Part shown: positions 5,558-8,618 of the stretch, one piece after another
Position numbering within the stretch: position 1 is the first letter of the stretch
Layout: each line of letters starts with the position of its first letter
From: Acidaminococcus fermentans
Lineage (GTDB): Bacteria > Bacillota_C > Negativicutes > Acidaminococcales > Acidaminococcaceae
Reading direction: 5' to 3'
Length of the DNA stretch: 8,618 nt
Assembly (NCBI GenBank): GCA_004555735.1
Contig: SFHH01000085.1
Coordinates: 1-8,618 of the forward strand
Made by a program: the position numbers and the translations under genes
The notes under the pieces: generated by a model
Database searches by the model: none
Told to the model about the DNA's origin: nothing
The model's input: the letters and a program-made list of their open reading frames with translations, nothing else

Positions 5558-8500
5558 TTACGCTTTTCTTTGAGCAGCCATTGCCTGGAGTTCCGGCCGG
5601 AATTCTTCCACCAGTTTGGCTTCTGCCTTGGCCCCTTTGGACAGGGCGTTGTAGATGATTTCCGCCATTTCATACCGGGTCATGGTCCGTTCGCCGTGAT
5701 ACTTGCCGTCTTCGTATCCCTGGACGATGTCGTTGCCTGCCAGCCGGCTTACGGCTTCATAAGCCCAGTGGTTGGCCGGTACATCCGGGAAGTCCTTGGA
5801 CAGGCTGGGGTTCAACACGCCCAGCAGGGCATCCAGCCGGTTCTGCAGGTTGGTCACCTGTTTGGCCAGGGCGGCGTTGGTGGCTTCCGCCTTTTCCAGC
5901 CGCTTGCTGCTCTTGCCCAGCTTGAAGGAGACGCCGCCGCCGATCATGTTTTCCCCGTTGCCGAAGCTAGTAGAAACATTCATCATCACCCGGTCGGTGG
6001 GCCGGTAGAACACGCCCAAGGCCCCGGCGGTTTCGCTGCGGTAGTTGCCTACAGCTGCCGCCACGCTGACCTTGGAGTCTTCATCGAAGTCCATGGGATG
6101 CAGGTTGGCCATAGCGGCTGCGTTGGCCCCCACTTTATCGATCCGGTTGTCCAGGTTGTCCACCCGGTTTTCTACCCGGTCTACGCGGTTTTCTATCCCA
6201 TCCATCCGGTTTTCCACATTGGTCACGCGCTGGTTGGTCTGGTGGAGCTGGCCGCCGTTCACCGCATCGGTGCTGCCTGCAGCAACGGTCCCGTCCGCTA
6301 CATTGGTGAGTTTCTGGCCGTTGGCATTGATGCCGTTTTCGTCAATGTAGGTCTTGTCGCCCACCTTGTAGGACTTGGCCGTTACATCGCCAGCTACGGC
6401 AGCGTTGCCGCCTACGGTGAGGTCTTTTTCCATGGATACAGCATCCTTGAAGGTTACCAGCCCGTCGAAGGTAGCAGTGTTGGTCACATGGAGAGTATCG
6501 GTGGTGGTGCCGCCAGTGATGGTAGCTCCGCTCTTCACCACCAGTTCCTCAGTGGTGGTGGTACCCTTCACATCCAGGTTCTTTTCCATAGTGACGTCAT
6601 CCTTGAAGGTGGACTTGCCAGCCACTTCCAGGGTGCCATCCAACTTGGTGCTACCCTTCACGTCCAGATTTCCATCTAGCTGGGTGTTGCCCTTCACGTT
6701 CAGGTCTTTGCCTACCGTGGCGTTGCCCTGAAGATCGGAATCTCCCTTTACGGTCAGGTCTTTGTTCACATCCACATAGTCCGCCGTTGCCTTGCCGGTT
6801 TCCAGGGTGTTCCCGGAAATGGTGGTCTTGGTGATGGTCCCTTCTCCAATAGCCGCTGCATGGTCGTTATTTTCGAAGGTGGTCCCGGCGTCCGTAGTGG
6901 TTACCGTGCTCTTGCCCACCACATCCTTGATGCTGGTGGTTGCGATGTTTTCGATTTCTGCCGCACTGTTGGACAGTTTTTCTTCCGCCTTGTTCACCAG
7001 GTTCTTGGCCTCGTTGGTGATGGTCCCCTGTTTAGCGGTGTTGGTGATGTCAGCAGTCCCCTGCTTCACGCTGGTGCTGGTAGCATCGTCGCCAGTCCCA
7101 GAGCTTACGGTGGTATTCACATACCCGGTTTCCGCATCCTTCAGGATGTCGATGATGTTCCCGCTGACCAGCTTCTGTTCCGAAGTGGTAGCCGTATCCG
7201 TCACCGTGTTGGATCCGCCGCTATTGTTCTTCACCTGGCTGGTGAAGCCGTTGGCCTTCTGGCTGCGGCTGGAGAAGTCGCCGCTGGCAGTATCGGTGAT
7301 CTTGGTGGTGTCTTCAGAAACGGTCTGCACATTGTTCAGGGACTTCACGGAGTTGCCGCTGCTGTCCACTTCTTTCAGGGACGTGTTCACACTGCCGGCC
7401 AGCTGACTCAGGGTACTGGTGCTGGTCCCATCGGTAACAATGTTCATATCCTTGGAGGCCGTCTTGGTAGAAGTGTTGCTGTTGGCTCCATCCACCACAG
7501 ATTCCTTGATCTGGCTGGTGGTCATGGTCAGGCTCACGTTGTCACCTACTTTGTCCGTAATGGACTTAGAAGCCGTATTTTCGATTTCCGCTGCGGAATT
7601 GCTGAGTTTTTCCGCTGCGGTGTTGGTGATGTTCTTGGCACTGTTGCTCAAGGTTTCAGAAGCCGTGTTGGTGATGTTTTGGGCGCTCAGGTTGCTGTCG
7701 CCGGTCACAGTTTCGGTCACGGTCCCGCCTACCGTATGGGTTTCATTGCCGCCCACCGTAGTGGTCAGGTTTCCGCCGACTTTGTTTTCCATGTCGCCGG
7801 TCACATCGTTCATCATCTTGCCGCCTACGGTATTGGTCATATCGCCGGTGGCAGTATTCACCAGATCTTTGGCAGAATTCGTAATGGTTCCGCCCACAGC
7901 CGTATTGGTAATGCCGTCAGCCGTCATTTCGCTCTTTACGGCAGAACCGTCACCGATCTGGCTGGTAATGGCCGTATCCGTCTGTTCGACCTTGGTCAAC
8001 GTATCGCCGGATGCGTTTTTGATTTCCTGGAGGATCTCTTTGACTCTCTGGCTGAAGGTGGAAGTATTGCCATCGGCATCCTTCACCACGTCGCTGGATT
8101 CTGTGGAAGTTTGTTTGGACTCATTGCTGTTCTTGTCAGAATCCACAACCTTGGAAGTCACATCACTGCCTTCCACAGTCAGGGTACTCTTCTTCCAGTT
8201 TCCATCTGCGTCGGTAGATTTCGCCCAGGTGGAAGTCCCATTTTCATCATAATCGATGGCGCTTTCTTTTTCGCTGCCATCTTTGGTGCTGGTGGCTTTC
8301 TTGTAGGAGGTGATTTCACCGGCTGCCACTTTCGTGCTGGCCGTTACGTTGTTGTCCTCTACAATGCCGTTCTTGGTCAGGTCGATTTCATCCACATTCA
8401 GCTTGCCGTTGACCGTCAGGTCGCCGCCGATGGTGGCATCACCGCTGGTGGTAATGGTTTCAGCGCTCAGGTTCTTCACACCAGTGAGGTTGCCATTCTG

Positions 8501-8618
8501 CATAGTTGCCGTACCATCGGAGATGCTCTTACCCTGGATAGCGCCGCCGGCGGTCAGGTCACCGGTAATGGTGGCGCTGCCTGCTGTGAGAGCGCCCTGG
8601 ATGGAAGCGCTGGCTCCC
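5558..8618 (-). CDS. Giant trimeric autotransporter adhesin with C-terminal SLH domain (N-terminus beyond window)
   Basis: The frame is open from the right edge to TAA at 5558-5560: 1019 codons. The first in-frame ATG (8503) is internal, since 38 coding residues of the same beta-repeat type precede it without a ribosome site. Order, numbered from the first visible residue: beta repeats (1-80), Ser/Thr/Asp-rich stretch, VxG octapeptides (256-311), 15-residue repeats (314-358 and 539-568), 12-residue beta repeats (620-745), neck with DAVNGGQL (784-791), heptad coiled coil (798-830), YadA-type anchor (830-901), second coiled coil (902-937), SLH domain (943-992) and an amphipathic tail. The composition is rich in Thr, Asn, Ser and Asp with no cysteine, typical of secreted fibres. 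Family knowledge: three chains form one 12-strand outer-membrane barrel and export the passenger for adhesion. The signal peptide should lie outside the window. The ligand is unknown. Confidence 0.93.
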   Translation of the reverse strand, partial: GASASIQGALTAGSATITGDLTAGGAIQGKSISDGTATMQNGNLTGVKNLSAETITTSGDATIGGDLTVNGKLNVDEIDLTKNGIVEDNNVTASTKVAAGEITSYKKATSTKDGSEKESAIDYDENGTSTWAKSTDADGNWKKSTLTVEGSDVTSKVVDSDKNSNESKQTSTESSDVVKDADGNTSTFSQRVKEILQEIKNASGDTLTKVEQTDTAITSQIGDGSAVKSEMTADGITNTAVGGTITNSAKDLVNTATGDMTNTVGGKMMNDVTGDMENKVGGNLTTTVGGNETHTVGGTVTETVTGDSNLSAQNITNTASETLSNSAKNITNTAAEKLSNSAAEIENTASKSITDKVGDNVSLTMTTSQIKESVVDGANSNTSTKTASKDMNIVTDGTSTSTLSQLAGSVNTSLKEVDSSGNSVKSLNNVQTVSEDTTKITDTASGDFSSRSQKANGFTSQVKNNSGGSNTVTDTATTSEQKLVSGNIIDILKDAETGYVNTTVSSGTGDDATSTSVKQGTADITNTAKQGTITNEAKNLVNKAEEKLSNSAAEIENIATTSIKDVVGKSTVTTTDAGTTFENNDHAAAIGEGTITKTTISGNTLETGKATADYVDVNKDLTVKGDSDLQGNATVGKDLNVKGNTQLDGNLDVKGSTKLDGTLEVAGKSTFKDDVTMEKNLDVKGTTTTEELVVKSGATITGGTTTDTLHVTNTATFDGLVTFKDAVSMEKDLTVGGNAAVAGDVTAKSYKVGDKTYIDENGINANGQKLTNVADGTVAAGSTDAVNGGQLHQTNQRVTNVENRMDGIENRVDRVENRVDNLDNRIDKVGANAAAMANLHPMDFDEDSKVSVAAAVGNYRSETAGALGVFYRPTDRVMMNVSTSFGNGENMIGGGVSFKLGKSSKRLEKAEATNAALAKQVTNLQNRLDALLGVLNPSLSKDFPDVPANHWAYEAVSRLAGNDIVQGYEDGKYHGERTMTRYEMAEIIYNALSKGAKAEAKLVEEFRPELQAMAAQRKA
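5642..5791 (-). other. SLH domain coding segment of the adhesin
   Basis: Fifty codons spanning FPDVPANHWAYEAVSRLAG, then IVQGYEDGKY, then the MTRYEMAEIIYNAL signature. All hallmarks of one SLH repeat are present: the FPDVP..HWAYEAV start, the GY.DG turn and the TR.E.A helix. In Negativicutes, single SLH domains of outer-membrane proteins such as OmpM/Mep45 bind polyamine-modified peptidoglycan. Here the domain lies after the membrane anchor, so it should be in the periplasm. Confidence 0.93.
5915..6130 (-). other. YadA-type membrane anchor segment of the adhesin
   Basis: Seventy-two codons from GANAAAMANLHPMDF to GGGVSFKLG. They contain the helix that plugs the barrel and four amphipathic strands (KVSVAAAVGNYR, ETAGALGVFYRP, VMMNVSTSFG, MIGGGVSFKLG), the usual size of the YadA anchor. 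Normally such proteins end within a residue or two of the last strand; this one continues. Confidence 0.9.
6383..6760 (-). repeat. About ten degenerate 12-residue beta repeats (LxVxG...LDG)
   Basis: The encoded protein repeats DLNVKGNTQLDG, NLDVKGSTKLDG, TLEVAGKSTFKDD and similar units with a period near 12 residues. A longer unit, FKD(D/A)V(T/S)MEK(N/D)L, occurs twice. The units look like short beta-strand/turn rungs of a passenger fibre. DNA copies are diverged, so the duplications are old or under selection for variation. Confidence 0.7.
6914..7003 (-). repeat. 15-residue repeat pair, second copy
   Basis: Two 15-residue units (NLVNKAEEKLSNSAA and EIENIATTSIKDVVG) nearly duplicate the last two units of the array at 7544-7678. 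The shared SNSAAEIEN core is identical in protein while the DNA differs at several wobble sites. Confidence 0.75.
7544..7678 (-). repeat. Three 15-residue stalk repeats
   Basis: The units NITNTASETLSNSAK, NITNTAAEKLSNSAA and EIENTASKSITDKVG follow one another without a gap. A 15-residue period is the hallmark of the right-handed coiled-coil stalk of YadA, so this probably forms a stalk segment directly after the octapeptide array. Confidence 0.75.
7685..7852 (-). repeat. Seven VxG octapeptides, gp5/VgrG-like triple beta-helix
   Basis: Seven consecutive 8-residue units read ATGDMTNT, VGGKMMND, VTGDMENK, VGGNLTTT, VGGNETHT, VGGTVTET and VTGDSNLS. They match the VxGxxxxx repeat of the phage T4 gp5 needle and VgrG spikes, with one V-to-A change in the first unit. 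An eighth VGGTITNS unit lies just upstream (to 7897), offset by a seven-residue spacer. Confidence 0.8.

Noticed and set aside
5570..8252. Long plus-strand open frames of 369, 277, 204 and 118 codons opposite the adhesin
   Set aside because: They lie entirely antisense to a clear coding gene whose Thr/Val/Gly-rich repeats leave few stops on the other strand. They have no recognisable domains, no ribosome sites and repetitive Val/Leu/Ser composition that mirrors the sense repeats.
6383..8618. CRISPR array or tandem DNA repeat locus
   Set aside because: The repeats are protein-level, in frame and diverged at wobble positions, with no constant-length spacers.

Overview
The window looks like chromosomal DNA from a diderm Firmicute, most likely class Negativicutes (Acidaminococcus-like, but the genus cannot be fixed from sequence alone). 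Two things point there. The first is the Firmicutes-type gene order rpsF-ssb-rpsR-DUF2232(yybS)-gdpP. The second is an outer-membrane trimeric autotransporter that ends in an SLH domain of the kind Negativicutes outer-membrane proteins use to hold peptidoglycan. Coding DNA is GC-rich and the intergenic spacers are short and AT-rich.

Layout. (1) Positions 1-3012, minus strand, transcribed right to left: rpsF (GTG start), ssb and rpsR form a tight operon behind a strong extended -10 promoter at 3089-3117. It closes with a rho-independent terminator at 1968-2000. Downstream lie a DUF2232 membrane protein and the N-terminal 299 codons of gdpP, the c-di-AMP phosphodiesterase; the DHH/DHHA1 catalytic part of gdpP is beyond the left edge. 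(2) Positions 3013-3224: a divergent promoter region with an AT palindrome. (3) Positions 3225-5456, plus strand: an IscS/NifS-type cysteine desulfurase and mnmA, 15 bases apart. This is a sulfur-relay pair for 2-thiolation of U34 in tRNA. (4) Positions 5472-5509: a 17-bp perfect hairpin acting as a convergent, bidirectional terminator. (5) Positions 5558-8618, minus strand: the C-terminal 1019 codons of a very large trimeric autotransporter adhesin whose start lies beyond the right edge.

The most interesting object is the adhesin. Its passenger combines three repeat types that suit trimeric fibres: VxG octapeptides like the gp5/VgrG triple beta-helix, 15-residue repeats like the YadA right-handed coiled-coil stalk, and roughly 12-residue LxVxG...LDG beta repeats. 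These are followed by a neck, a heptad coiled coil and a YadA-type membrane anchor. Unlike a canonical autotransporter, the protein does not stop at the anchor. It continues for 118 residues through a second coiled coil and one SLH domain. By topology these should lie in the periplasm and could tie the adhesin to the cell wall.

The other genes are housekeeping: ribosomal small-subunit proteins, DNA replication/repair, second-messenger turnover and tRNA modification. No tRNA, rRNA, CRISPR array, IS element or prophage was seen.
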